From positions 1 through 64,000 of the forward strand of contig JALQPE010002813.1 in the NCBI GenBank assembly GCA_030407315.1: DNA of 64,000 bases, in the 5' to 3' direction. The notes beneath the pieces are model-generated. The model was given only the letters and a program-made list of their open reading frames with translations. It was not told where the DNA came from and did not search any database. The position numbers and the translations under genes are program-made. Origin of the DNA: Asparagopsis taxiformis. Taxonomy: Eukaryota; Rhodophyta; Florideophyceae; Bonnemaisoniales; Bonnemaisoniaceae. Positions 41,833 through 52,130 of this stretch are shown here, in pieces. How positions within the stretch are numbered: position 1 is the first letter of the stretch; the number at the start of each line of letters is the position of its first letter.

Positions 41833-44103
41833 ATGAAACCCTGCGACGACATCCATGTCCCTCAACAAGATCCAATCCCCCCTAACTTTTCCTGGCAATT
41901 CATCTGGTCCTTCTTCTTGCGCATCCCGGCCGCTCGCAATTGGCTTTTCCAGTCCAACCCGCCTCCAGTCTCCCAGACTGTCAACTCCCTCCTCTCCGAT
42001 CCCCTGCTCGTTGGATACGTCTTCGGCGATATCCAGAGGCCACAGGGCCCATATCCGGACATTGGTGACCTCCAGTGCCTACATCATAGATCCGGCGACA
42101 CATTACTCGCCGTTCATTACGGATATCAAAATATCCAACCGATAGTACCGATGCTGCATGAGCTCTCAGCTGACCCAATTCTTACCAACCCCAAAGTCAC
42201 AGTCAGACGATCAGCGAAACAGCGCATTTCGTTGCTTGACGCTTACTACTTCCTTTCCATTGAATTCAGCTGGCTTGAATCGGGTGTTTTATATGTTGCC
42301 ACTTATGTTCATCCCATTACCACATCTCTCGGTTCCAATATTTCACCGTCTTTTATCAGTTTTGTGACAGACAAAACGTTTGCCCCGGCAACTGCTAGGA
42401 GGCTAACACACATTCAACAGCGATTTGAATTGTATGGAGAAACTCCAGGAAATCCGCTCCCAGAAGACTTTCTTGACCCTCCCGATGACTGTTACATTTC
42501 TTCCGCAATCGAACCGAACAACTTATCGCACTATTCTGCGATAATCAATTCGCAGGATGATCCATCTTCGCTCAAACAATTCACAGTTGTACAACACTTT
42601 CAATCATTAACCAACGTTTCCGCAGCTGCTCAGCTGTCCAAGCGACCGAGGTCATCCAGTAATATCAGCCAACTCCCACGGCTCGAACCGGGCGCTCTGA
42701 AACTGTGGAGTGAATTCACAAATATGGCCACAGCCTCTAGGCGTAACACCATTTACCACGCAAACATGTACAAGAGATTTGGTGGTAGCCACGCACGGCC
42801 TATAATGTTGATCAAGCGTACAGCAAAATGTACACTGCTTTCCGCAACTGGTCTCACCGCTCGAGGTAGAATACAACGCCTCTGTTCTCAACTCGGAATC
42901 GCCGCATCTTCCCCCTTACTCGACGGCCATGTGCAGCACTTTTTCGATGACGACGACGACAATGATCATGACCCATTCAGTTTATTCAATTACAACGCTC
43001 AATCACTCCAGTTCTTCGATCTCCCTACCCTCCCCGATCAAGTCGTTCTCGACCAGGACAATTCCTCCAATGTTATCCCGTTCTGTGACGACACAGACTA
43101 CTACGTACTCGACCCTCTCATACAACTACCCACCAATCACCCCAATACACCTCCCTCATCCCATATAACACTTCATGACATACCAATCCATGTCACCGAA
43201 AACTATGGCCTAGCTACTCCGACTCATCCTCCACACATCCAAACATTCCAGACTTCCCATCCCATCCCACTCAATCCGCCTACTCCACCACCTTCATATA
43301 TTCATGAAATACACACCGTGCCACCCAGCAACACACAGCAGCGCTTAAATCTGCAATTGCCTAAGCGACAGCGGCATTCACACACCGCTGCTCGTCTGCC
43401 ACCCACTACCCCAGAACACCTAGAGCATCAACCAATTACGCCCCCACGAGCAAAGCCACAACACGACCAGAGCCCATGGCCGTACAATGCACCATCAAAG
43501 GTTCTTGCATCTCCACTCTACACGATACCCTCACGGCTGGCATCATCGTCACACGCGGCGTCATCTAGCGGCAACATCGCTAGTACAAACATTCCACACC
43601 AGTTACCTTTCATTGACCTCAACGCTAGCAGCACCGCAACAACAGGGCTGGAATCCGAGCATCACACAGCAGGGCCATCGTCACAAACTGATGGCTCTGC
43701 ATTCACTTCATCCACAGCGACGGACAGACAAAACATGGCGTGGGTATGCAGTCATTGCGGCATGCTCATACGCGGCAAGAAAGGCAACTTGAACAGACAT
43801 ATCGCAAACAAGCATAACCAGATCCGAAACTTCCAATGCCAGGAGGCGAATTGCGGTCGCAGATTCCAAACACGTCTCAACCTCGTCCGTCATCAGCAGG
43901 CGGTACATATCGGGAGGCCGTTTGCATGCGCTGAATGTCCGAGGACGTTCAAGTCCGAGATGGATCTAACGTCGCATGTTCAGTCGGCGCATGGCGCGAG
44001 GTCGAAGTTTGAATGCGAAGTTTGCGGGTCATGTTTCGGGCGGCGGAGTACGTTGAATCGTCATTTGACAAAGGTGCACAAGATTGAGTTGGAGAAATCG
44101 TGA
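41833..44103 (+). CDS. C2H2 zinc-finger protein, paralogue 1 (756 aa)
   Basis: Single intact exon-like frame. Residues about 15-230 form a conserved globular domain that I cannot name: WQFIWSFFLRIPAARNWLFQ, LLSDPLLVGYVFGDIQRPQGPYPDIGDL, GYQNIQPIVPML, NPKVTVRRSAKQR, EFSWLESGVL, FAPATARR and FLDPPDDCY. Next is LCSQLGIAASSPLLD, an acidic DDDDDND run, and a long Pro/Ser/His-rich disordered region. Four C2H2 fingers close the protein from residue 639: C-x2-C, C-x4-C, C-x2-C and C-x2-C, each with x12 and H-x4-H. Four fingers could read about 12 bp of DNA, so a sequence-specific nuclear regulator is likely. AATAAA follows at 44114-44119. Closest relative is the inverted neighbour at 44.87-47.14 kb. 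Confidence 0.88.
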   Translation: MKPCDDIHVPQQDPIPPNFSWQFIWSFFLRIPAARNWLFQSNPPPVSQTVNSLLSDPLLVGYVFGDIQRPQGPYPDIGDLQCLHHRSGDTLLAVHYGYQNIQPIVPMLHELSADPILTNPKVTVRRSAKQRISLLDAYYFLSIEFSWLESGVLYVATYVHPITTSLGSNISPSFISFVTDKTFAPATARRLTHIQQRFELYGETPGNPLPEDFLDPPDDCYISSAIEPNNLSHYSAIINSQDDPSSLKQFTVVQHFQSLTNVSAAAQLSKRPRSSSNISQLPRLEPGALKLWSEFTNMATASRRNTIYHANMYKRFGGSHARPIMLIKRTAKCTLLSATGLTARGRIQRLCSQLGIAASSPLLDGHVQHFFDDDDDNDHDPFSLFNYNAQSLQFFDLPTLPDQVVLDQDNSSNVIPFCDDTDYYVLDPLIQLPTNHPNTPPSSHITLHDIPIHVTENYGLATPTHPPHIQTFQTSHPIPLNPPTPPPSYIHEIHTVPPSNTQQRLNLQLPKRQRHSHTAARLPPTTPEHLEHQPITPPRAKPQHDQSPWPYNAPSKVLASPLYTIPSRLASSSHAASSSGNIASTNIPHQLPFIDLNASSTATTGLESEHHTAGPSSQTDGSAFTSSTATDRQNMAWVCSHCGMLIRGKKGNLNRHIANKHNQIRNFQCQEANCGRRFQTRLNLVRHQQAVHIGRPFACAECPRTFKSEMDLTSHVQSAHGARSKFECEVCGSCFGRRSTLNRHLTKVHKIELEKS

Positions 44104-44113
44104 TTGGAATGAG

Positions 44114-44119
44114 AATAAA
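44114..44119 (+). terminator. AATAAA polyadenylation signal of C2H2 paralogue 1
   Basis: AATAAA lies 11 bp after the stop in the context GAATGAGAATAAATG. The inverted paralogue has the same context, so the 3' ends are homologous beyond the coding region. Confidence 0.65.
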
Positions 44120-44616
44120 TGGTACTGGCGGATCTTGCGAACGGGGAGATCGAATGAGATCGGGGGAAATGCCATTAGAGACGAATACGGAATGAGGCGG
44201 ACACCGTCCTACAGAATAGTCTAGAATACTTGCAGGAGGCATCGGTCATTTTTTCGCAGTAAGGTGTGGAATGCACGGCACAGAAGAGCACAACTCGATT
44301 GATCTTCGGGCTCCAACTTTTGGTTGCCAACAACTTACATCTTGCGTACAGCCTTGCAACAGTTCGTCCAGAAGACGTTAGCAGTACTGTGACTCACGGT
44401 CCGGCCGCAAGACGGGCTGTACGATGTGCTCCAATGTTCATAAGACAAGTGTCTGTAACTATATGATATCTTCGGACAGCGCATGATCTCTTGACTACGT
44501 TGTACACGCATTCCAACCTTCATTTTTTTAAACATTAAAATATAAATTCGAAAAACGGGGAGTATTTTGGCTACGCCACGTAACGAAGCAGGCCCGACAC
44601 ACCGCAGACGGCGGTA

Positions 44617-44663
44617 GACAGTCGTGGGACGGAAGGCGGTCCGCAATCCGTCCCACGACTGTC
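44617..44663. repeat. Inverted repeat, 17-nt arms, 13-nt spacer, between convergent C2H2 genes
   Basis: The left arm GACAGTCGTGGGACGGA (44617-44633) is matched exactly by its reverse complement at 44647-44663. It lies in the 764-bp gap between the tails of the two convergent C2H2 genes. A role in forming the inverted gene pair, or a hairpin terminator for converging transcripts, is possible but unproven. Confidence 0.9.
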
Positions 44664-44851
44664 CACTGTGGCCCTGCTGGGCCATGCCTCCTCTGGGGGT
44701 CTACTTTGCCGCTGCCTCGGTCTCTGGTGTCAATTCCACACCACCGTGTGATGGGTCCTCCTCCGGCAGTCCAACGCATCTGACGTACTTCTGAAACCAC
44801 TACATCTATCTCGTTGCATGTCTCACATCTACAATTCATCCACAAACATCA

Positions 44852-44857
44852 TTTATT
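44852..44857 (-). terminator. AATAAA polyadenylation signal of C2H2 paralogue 2
   Basis: On the minus strand, GGGATGAGAATAAATG lies 11 bp past the stop of the 44868-47135 gene, mirroring paralogue 1. Confidence 0.65.
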
Positions 44858-44867
44858 CTCATCCCAA

Positions 44868-47135
44868 TCACGATTTCTCCGACCCAATCTTGTGCACCTT
44901 TGTCAAATGACGTTTCAACGTACTCCGCCGCCCGAAACACGACCCGCAAACTTCGCATTCTAATTTCTCTGATGCAACGCCGTGTGCCGATTGCACATGC
45001 CACGTTAGATCCATCTCAGACTTGAACGTCCTCGGGCATTCGGCGCATGCAAACGGCCTCCCGAGATGCACCGCCTGTTGATGACGGACGAGGTTGAGAC
45101 GTGTTTGGAATCTGCGACCGCAATTCGCCTCCTGGCATTGGAAGTTTCGGAGTTGGTCATGCTTGTTTGCGATATGTCTGTTCAAGTTGCCTTTCTTGCC
45201 GCGGATGAGCATGCCACATTGATTGCATACCCATGCTTTCGTTGACGTTTTCGTCGCTGATGATGAAGTGAACTCAGTTTGGCCAGCTTGTGCGTTGGTT
45301 TGTGAGGATGGCCCTGCTGTAAGATGCTCTGATTCTATTCTTGTCGTTACAGTGCTGCGGCCGTGTGGAATGTTTGTACTAGCGATGTTGCCGCTAGATG
45401 ACGCTGCGTGTGACGATGATGCCGGCCGTGAGGGTATCGTGTAGAGTGGAGATGCAAGAACCTTTGATGGTGCATTGTACGGCCATGGGTTCTGGTCGTG
45501 TTGTGAGTTTGCTCGTGGGGGCGTAATTGGTCGATGCTCTAGGTGTTCTGGGGTAGTGGGTGGTAAGTGAGCAGCGGTATCTGAATTTCGCTGTCGTTTG
45601 GGCAATTGCAGATGTGAGCGCTGCTGTGTGTTGCTGGGTGGCACGGTGTGTATTTCATGAGTATATGAAGGTGGTGGTGGAGTAGGCGGATTGAGTGGGA
45701 TGGGATGGGAAGTCTGGAATGTTTGGATGTGTGGAGGATGAGTCGGAGTAGCTAGGCCATAGTTTTCGGTGACATGGATTGGTATGTCATGAAGTGTTAT
45801 ATGGGATGAGGGAGGTGTATTGGGGTGATTGGTGGGTAGTTGTGTGGGAGGGTCGAGTGCGTAGTAGTCTGTGTCGTCACAGAACGGGATAACATTGGAG
45901 GAATTGTCCTGGCCGAGAACGACTTGATTGGGGAGGGCAGGGAGATCGAAGAACTGGAGTGATTGAGCGTTGTAATTGAATAAACTGAATGGGTCATGAT
46001 CATTGTCGTCGTCGTCATCGAAAAAGTGCTGCACATGGCCGTCGAGTAAGGGGGAAGATGCAGTGATTCCGAGTTGAGAACACAGGCGTTGTATATTTCC
46101 TCGAGCGTTGAGCCCTATTGCAGAAAGGAATGTAATTTTCGTAACACGCTTGATCAACTCAATAGGCGGTACGTATCTGCCACCGAAATTTTTGTATAAG
46201 TATCCGTAGAACACACCGTCGCGCCTAGACGTGGTGGCTGTTTGCATGTATGCGTGCCACAGTGCGGCGGTGCCCTTCTCGAGCCTTGAGAGTACAGCGG
46301 TATTACTGGATGACCTAGGTCGCTTGGACAGTTGAGCAGCTGCGGAAACGTTGGTTGATGGTTGAAAGTGTTGTACAACTGTGGATTGTGTGTGCGAAGA
46401 GGGATGGCCCTGCGAGTTGACAACCGCAGAATAGCGTGAGATATTGGAGGGTTCATATGCGAAATATGTATAGCAATTATCGGGAGGGTCAAGAAAGTCT
46501 TCTGGGAGCGGATTGCCTAGAGTTTCTCCATGTAGTTCAAAGCGCTGTTGGATGTGTGTTAGCCTCGAAGCAGTTGCCGGAGCAAAGGTCTTGTGAGTAA
46601 TATAGTTGGCAAAAATGGTTCGGGCTTGTGCAGAGTCCTGTGGTTGAGTGATATAATGAATGTTTGTGCAGATATGTAACACACCAGATTCAAGCCAGCT
46701 GAATTCAATGGAAAGGATGTACTCTGCATTTGAATGTGTGATGCGCTGCTTCGCTGATCGTCTGACAGTAACTTTGGGGTTCAAGAGGATCGGGTCGGAT
46801 GAGATCTCATACAGCATGGGGATCATCGGCTGGACATTGTGATATCCATAATGGACAGCGAGTATTGTTTCTCCGCATTTTTGATGGATGCAGATGAGGT
46901 CACCGATATCCGGATATGGGCCTTGGGGCCTCTGGATATCACCAAAGATATATCCGACGAGCAGGGGGTCGGAGAGGAGGGAGTTGACAGTTTGGGAGAT
47001 TGGGGGCGTGTTGGATTGAAAGAGCCAATTGCGAGCGGCTGGGATGCGCAAGAAGAAGGACCAGATGAATTGCCAGGAAGAGATATGCGGGTGCTGGTGA
47101 TACTGAGGGGCTGGGATGGTATTTGGGATAGACAT
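44868..47135 (-). CDS. C2H2 zinc-finger protein, paralogue 2 (755 aa)
   Basis: Intact frame with the same plan as paralogue 1, convergent to it and separated by 764 bp. Similarity is uneven. The disordered middle, the acidic DDDDDND run and most of the finger block are nearly identical, including GLATPTHPPHIQTFQTSHP. Segments such as the residues after SGVL (NIHYITQPQDSAQART against YVHPITTSLGSNIS) differ strongly. This mosaic suggests gene conversion between the inverted copies, or selection on parts of the N-terminal domain. Four C2H2 fingers end the protein with the same spacings. A stretch present in paralogue 1 after NIPH (QLPFIDLNASS) is absent here. The promoter should lie above 47135; a pyrimidine-rich leader is seen there on the minus strand. 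Confidence 0.88.
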   Translation of the reverse strand: MSIPNTIPAPQYHQHPHISSWQFIWSFFLRIPAARNWLFQSNTPPISQTVNSLLSDPLLVGYIFGDIQRPQGPYPDIGDLICIHQKCGETILAVHYGYHNVQPMIPMLYEISSDPILLNPKVTVRRSAKQRITHSNAEYILSIEFSWLESGVLHICTNIHYITQPQDSAQARTIFANYITHKTFAPATASRLTHIQQRFELHGETLGNPLPEDFLDPPDNCYTYFAYEPSNISRYSAVVNSQGHPSSHTQSTVVQHFQPSTNVSAAAQLSKRPRSSSNTAVLSRLEKGTAALWHAYMQTATTSRRDGVFYGYLYKNFGGRYVPPIELIKRVTKITFLSAIGLNARGNIQRLCSQLGITASSPLLDGHVQHFFDDDDDNDHDPFSLFNYNAQSLQFFDLPALPNQVVLGQDNSSNVIPFCDDTDYYALDPPTQLPTNHPNTPPSSHITLHDIPIHVTENYGLATPTHPPHIQTFQTSHPIPLNPPTPPPPSYTHEIHTVPPSNTQQRSHLQLPKRQRNSDTAAHLPPTTPEHLEHRPITPPRANSQHDQNPWPYNAPSKVLASPLYTIPSRPASSSHAASSSGNIASTNIPHGRSTVTTRIESEHLTAGPSSQTNAQAGQTEFTSSSATKTSTKAWVCNQCGMLIRGKKGNLNRHIANKHDQLRNFQCQEANCGRRFQTRLNLVRHQQAVHLGRPFACAECPRTFKSEMDLTWHVQSAHGVASEKLECEVCGSCFGRRSTLKRHLTKVHKIGSEKS

Positions 47136-48519
47136 TTTGGACGTGGTAGTGTCTCAGGTTGCAGACGTGGACGAGGTGAGGAAGAAAGTTAGTTTGTAGT
47201 AATGCAATATGTTGCAAGTCGATTTACTTTCATATCGCTCGAAAAGTTGGAAATGTACAGTAGTATCAACAGTTATCTAGGGTTAACTTTGACGGGTCGT
47301 ACATAGACATATGATTAAATGACAGCGTATGTTGAATTCACTTCGGGACTCGACCGCATTGCTGTCTCGGCATCCCGGCTGGAATGGCCATCCCATGGCG
47401 ACAACAATGTTGCCAGCTGGTAGCACATAAGAGGCTGATATTTTGAAGAGGGATCTGACCTAATTTCGGAATAAGGCACGATCGAAGTTTGTTTGTTTCA
47501 AAGAAACATATCACACTAGATAACAACAATGGAGCCGGGACGTGTGAGGGCCACGTGCCGCTGGTTTCACCGAGTCTGGCCTCTTGCAGAGAATTCCTTA
47601 GCATGGAACAAGACGTACACGAAGTGATAGCGCAATGTAATTTATGGCCCTCTTCTATTGGAGCAATCATGCAAGTAGAACATATAGAGCGCAGAAATAG
47701 AAAGTCCCCTGGATGTATCACGTATATTGACTGGAGTGGCACAACAGGCGCAATGACATTCGTCGTGACGAAAGATACGTAACCCTTTACATGTTCAAGG
47801 AGGTTGACCGGTCACGCAGTTGGATATGTCGCAGATGAATGCGTGGAACTGTTGCACTGTTATGGTAAGTGCGGCATGAATCCCGAGTGCGTGATTTTCG
47901 CGAATCACAGGAGAAGAAACTTGATTATGCACAAGGACAATATTATAACTACAACGTCGTCTCGAGAACCCTAGGGAGAATAACTCGGAGAAAAAGAAAT
48001 TGCCTATTTCGAGTGAGAAACATCCACTCGCCTAAAATGCTTCAAACGGGCCCGAACAAGCCATATGTCTCAGTATTACCTGAGTTACTAGAAATCGGAA
48101 TCACGATTATATGACTTTTTATAATTTGTTGGGGACGCAGGTTACAGTGTAGCGGTTTGCATACGTGTACACGATGCTTACAAGGGGAAAGTCATCCAGT
48201 ATCAATTTAACAAGTGTTAACAAATAAAATATAACTACAATTTTGAAATTACATGTTTTGCAATTACCAAACAAACCGTAACGGTAAACCTAGTGTCGGC
48301 AAACGCCAGCCCTCTCGTCGAGCGATCCGACCGCAGCAATGGACGGATGATGCCAGATGCATCCAAGTCGCGGCGAGCACTTCTCTTTCGCATGGACCAA
48401 ACCCTGATCATTTCAACCGCCAAACTTGAAACCGTCGCCCACGCGCAGCATGTTCAGCGATTTCCCTTGCACACCAACGCCATGACTTACCTTTAAATTG
48501 CGATCCATTTTCACCATAT
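47136..48519. other. Intergenic; one doubtful small frame
   Basis: A 97-codon plus-strand frame at 47489-47782 (SMEQDVHEVIAQCNLWP, GCITYIDWSGT) is the only candidate and matches nothing I know. Otherwise no gene is visible. The end of the stretch should contain the 3' region of the C2H2 gene that stops at 48520, but no AATAAA was found close by. Confidence 0.35.
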
Positions 48520-50628
48520 TCACGGCTTGTCCAACTTCAATTTGTGCACCTTCGTCATATGCCGGTTCAGCGTGCTGCGACGACCGAAGCACGATCCGCA
48601 CACTTCGCACTCGAATTTTTCAGACGCATCAGCAGCATGCGCCGAAAGTGTATGCGCTGTCAGATCGATCTCCGATTTGAACGTTCGAGGGCATTCGGCG
48701 CATGCGAACGGCCGTCCGAGATGTACCGCTTCGTGATGTCGCACCAGGTTGAGGCGCGTTTGAAACTTGCGTCCACAATTCGCCTCCTCGCATTGAAAGT
48801 TACGGATTTGCTCGTGCTTATTCGCGATATGTCTCTTCAAATTGCCTTTCTTTCCGCGAATCAACATCCCGCACTGATCGCATACCCATGCCATGTTCGC
48901 TTTGTCCTTCGCTGTCGATGAACTGGGCCCTGCTGAATCTGGTCGCGATGACATTCCTCCCGTCAGATGCTCCGACTCTAGTCGGGTTGTTGCAGTGCTG
49001 CTAGCGTTTATATCATTCTCTCTGATTCCACGACTGCTATTCGCGACTGTATATTTCGAGCTTGATGCCGTTTCCGGTTGTGATGAGGACGCTGCATGCG
49101 AAGGCAGAACATAGAGCGGCGATGCGAGCACCTTTGAGGCTGTATTGTGTGTTTTTGTTCTCGGAGGCATCATGAGAAGATCCAGTACGTCGTCTTCGGA
49201 CGGTTCCGGTGACGGTTGATGAGTAGGTCTGAAACTCCGCTGTCGTTTCGTTATTCGTGTTTCTGACCCCTGTTGCACATTGCGGTTAGAAACGTCCTGG
49301 ACGCCGGTTGTGACAGAAACTGTGGGCGCAGGCACTCCATGTGTGATGGGGTTGTTACTGTCGAGTATCTGTAAATCTGTCTGGTCGCAGAAAGGAATCA
49401 CATTAGCGTTTTCATATTCATCCGGAACGTCATGACTCTCTTCAGCAGTAACGTCGAATAACTGCAGACCTTGTCCATTGTGCGTGAATAAACTTTGCAG
49501 CTGATCTACGTCATCATCCTCGAAATATTGCTGCGCAGGAGCATCGAGCAATGGTGATGACGCAGCAATTCCAAGCTGAGAGCAGAGGCGTTGTATGCTG
49601 CCATGAGTGTTAAGGCCTGTCGTGGAAAGAAATGTGTAGTTGGCCATACGTCGAGTCAACTCAATAGGCTGCACATCTCTACCGCCAAATCTCTTGTACA
49701 ACCTTGCGTCGAAAATGCCGTTGCGCCTGGCGGCGGCTGTTGTATAAGTGAATGTTTTCCAGAGCGCCATAGTCCCCGCTTCGAGTGATGGCGCTGCGTT
49801 ACGGGCTGTGGATGCGCGCGGCCTCTTCGCCAGTTGTGATTTCGCCGAATCGTTGGTCGAGGGCTGAAAATACTGCTCAACTGTGAATCTTGCGCGCGGG
49901 GAATTTCGTTGCGATTGAAGCATTACGGCTTGATGAAATGAATCGACAGGTTCAAATGTAGTATACGTGTAACAATCATCAGGCGGATCCAGAAAGTCGT
50001 TGGGCAAGGTCTTGCATGGCGTTTGTTCGTCAAACAGGTAGCTCTGTTGAATGCGCAAAAAGCGTTGAGCAGTTGCCGGGGCAAACGCCTTGAATGTAAC
50101 ATAGTCGAGAAAGGGTGGGCGTGTATCCAAAAGGTCATTCGGAGATGTGATAGGATGAACGCATGTCGAGACTAGCAGAACACCCGATTGGAGCCAGCTG
50201 AATTCCATGGCGAAAAAACAGTCGATGCCTTGGTACGAAATGCGTTTTCTCGCGGCTCGCCTGACGGTTACCTTGGGATTTTGCAAGAGCGGGTCATCTG
50301 AAATAAGATACAACATAGGAATGATCGGTTGGATGTTGTCGTAACCATAGTGGAGGGAGAGTATTTCATCGTCGGAAGTATGAAGCGGACAGAGAAGATC
50401 ACCGATGTCCGGATAGGGATTTTGCGGCCTGGCCACGTCACCGAAGATGTAGCCGACGAGGAGTGGGTTGGAGAGGAGGGAGTTGACAGTGTCTGAGATT
50501 GGAGGCGGGTCGGATTGGAAGAGCCAGTTGCGAATGGACGGTATGCGCATGGAAAAGGACCAGATGAACTGCCATGTTCGGTTGGACGGGTAGGAGGGCT
50601 CTATCGAAGAGTTTGTGAAAGTCGGCAT
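48520..50628 (-). CDS. C2H2 zinc-finger protein, paralogue 3 (702 aa)
   Basis: Intact frame of the same family, more diverged than paralogues 1 and 2. The N-terminal domain is conserved (WQFIWSFSMRIPSIRNWLFQ, NPLLVGYIFGDVARPQNPYPDIGDLLC, DNIQPIIPML, NPKVTVRRAARKR, EFSWLQSGVL, APATAQRF, FLDPPDDCY), as are LYKRFGGRDVQPIELTRR and LCSQLGIAASSPLLD. The disordered middle is shorter and different, which explains the smaller size. The four C-terminal C2H2 fingers keep the family spacings (WVCDQCGMLIRGKKGN, FQCEEANCGRKF, FACAECPRTF, FECEVCGSCFGRR). It is transcribed divergently from paralogue 4 across a 1.5-kb GC-rich gap. Probable DNA-binding regulator. Confidence 0.88.
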   Translation of the reverse strand: MPTFTNSSIEPSYPSNRTWQFIWSFSMRIPSIRNWLFQSDPPPISDTVNSLLSNPLLVGYIFGDVARPQNPYPDIGDLLCPLHTSDDEILSLHYGYDNIQPIIPMLYLISDDPLLQNPKVTVRRAARKRISYQGIDCFFAMEFSWLQSGVLLVSTCVHPITSPNDLLDTRPPFLDYVTFKAFAPATAQRFLRIQQSYLFDEQTPCKTLPNDFLDPPDDCYTYTTFEPVDSFHQAVMLQSQRNSPRARFTVEQYFQPSTNDSAKSQLAKRPRASTARNAAPSLEAGTMALWKTFTYTTAAARRNGIFDARLYKRFGGRDVQPIELTRRMANYTFLSTTGLNTHGSIQRLCSQLGIAASSPLLDAPAQQYFEDDDVDQLQSLFTHNGQGLQLFDVTAEESHDVPDEYENANVIPFCDQTDLQILDSNNPITHGVPAPTVSVTTGVQDVSNRNVQQGSETRITKRQRSFRPTHQPSPEPSEDDVLDLLMMPPRTKTHNTASKVLASPLYVLPSHAASSSQPETASSSKYTVANSSRGIRENDINASSTATTRLESEHLTGGMSSRPDSAGPSSSTAKDKANMAWVCDQCGMLIRGKKGNLKRHIANKHEQIRNFQCEEANCGRKFQTRLNLVRHHEAVHLGRPFACAECPRTFKSEIDLTAHTLSAHAADASEKFECEVCGSCFGRRSTLNRHMTKVHKLKLDKP

Positions 50629-52130
50629 TGTGATGGTGGGAGATCATCACGAGGGTTGATAGTTTGGTGTATATGATGATCATCTTCCGCTGGCAAAACG
50701 GTTGCAGTGGACGGGGAGGGTTTGCGACCAGTGTGTTTAATTTTAACGGCGACCAATAAGGAGAGGTCATGGGTGATGTCACGGGGCGTGACCTGACCGG
50801 TAATCGAACAGCCAGCTGGGCACGGTGTGACCAATACGATGTTTGCCAAATCAACAAGGGTTTCGTACTGAATTGCGAGTGGCGCAGCGACGCGACGATG
50901 ATAGTTGCATGCTAAATTTAATTCGTCGTCGTGTGATTACAGAGCACCCTAGCTGTACACAGGTGCGGGGAGGAGGCCATTGTCCCGCGACGGCGACCCG
51001 ACCAGACAAGTTGATCGTGTGGAAACAGTAGACGCAAGAATAAAAATCGTCTGCACAAACTCAAGACGGGCGAGTGGTATCCCAAGCGCTCCCATCGACG
51101 AACGGTGTAAATCGCCGCGACCGAGTTGCGCACCGACGGGTGCGGACGTTGGGAAAACGTCCACTCGCTGCACCCGCCAACGGACGTGCAAGAGGGCACG
51201 CGCGAGCCCCCTGCATCGCACCGGATTTGGTCGCCACAATCGGGCCATTTCCATCGTCGAGATTATGCTTCCAGATATACACGTGTACAAGGCTATGTGA
51301 TCACGCGTGCTGAGTACGTAGCGGCGTGCGGTGCGGTGCGGTACTACACTACCTCTACGGCGAGCGCGGCGCGGGGGCGTCGACGAGCCGTGGCGGCGCG
51401 CGTGGATGCACGTGATGGCCGCTTTGGATTGAATGGGCGATTGTTTGTAACCGACCGTTCGTTCGGACGGGGCCCAGCCCGACGCGGTTGCGGACGGGTG
51501 CGTGTGCGGCGCGGGCATGGTGTGTGGCGGCGCGGGATTGAAGCATTGAGAGAAACCAATGAATGGGGCCGGTTTTTTGCCACTGCAATCGACAGGAGGA
51601 GCCAACGGATGATGTTTTCCCAGACGGTCGGTGTATGTGGGAAACATTGCCATCGGGAGTCAATTACACCGATATACAGGACATCGCCCGTCTGGTCGCT
51701 TCGCGTTGCAACCAGCGGCAGTTTCGAATGCGACGAGCGCTTGCGCCCACTGGACATTACAGCAATCGGCTGACGAAATGCGTGACACACTCGTGTCGTA
51801 CACGTGCGAACCATGACAGGCGGCGGGAAAGAATGCCGCATCATGATGACTTACCTCAAATTTTCCCTATTTTTAAAACAATTAAATACTCATGCCAGCT
51901 CATAAGCAACACAACCAATTACCAATCATATATCTTTCCAAACATACACTTGTCCTCCCCCCATTCGCCGCCCTCCCCGCAATATTGCTGTCGCAAAATA
52001 GGCCTCTTTCAACCTGCCACGACCGTCTCGTCTCGCCACGTCCGCATCTACAATATCTGTCTCACGCGCCTCATCTCTGCATGCGCTAATCTCCTCTAGT
52101 CCGTCCCCGTTTGCTACTCACCGCGCAAAC
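50629..52130. promoter_or_regulatory. GC-rich divergent promoter region between C2H2 paralogues 3 and 4
   Basis: The 1.5 kb between two head-to-head C2H2 starts is rich in CG dinucleotides between about 50.95 and 51.60 kb (e.g. GTGCGGTGCGGTAC, GGCGCGCGTGG). Long frames on both strands here (50949-51653 minus, 51126-51773 plus) overlap and look like products of base composition. The last 180 bp before 52131 are pyrimidine-rich. A shared bidirectional promoter is a reasonable inference. Confidence 0.4.

Noticed and set aside
50949..51773. Long overlapping frames on both strands (234 and 215 codons) between C2H2 paralogues 3 and 4
   Set aside because: GC-rich, CpG-rich composition removes stops on both strands; translations are Arg/Pro-rich with no domain, and the interval is better read as a divergent promoter region.
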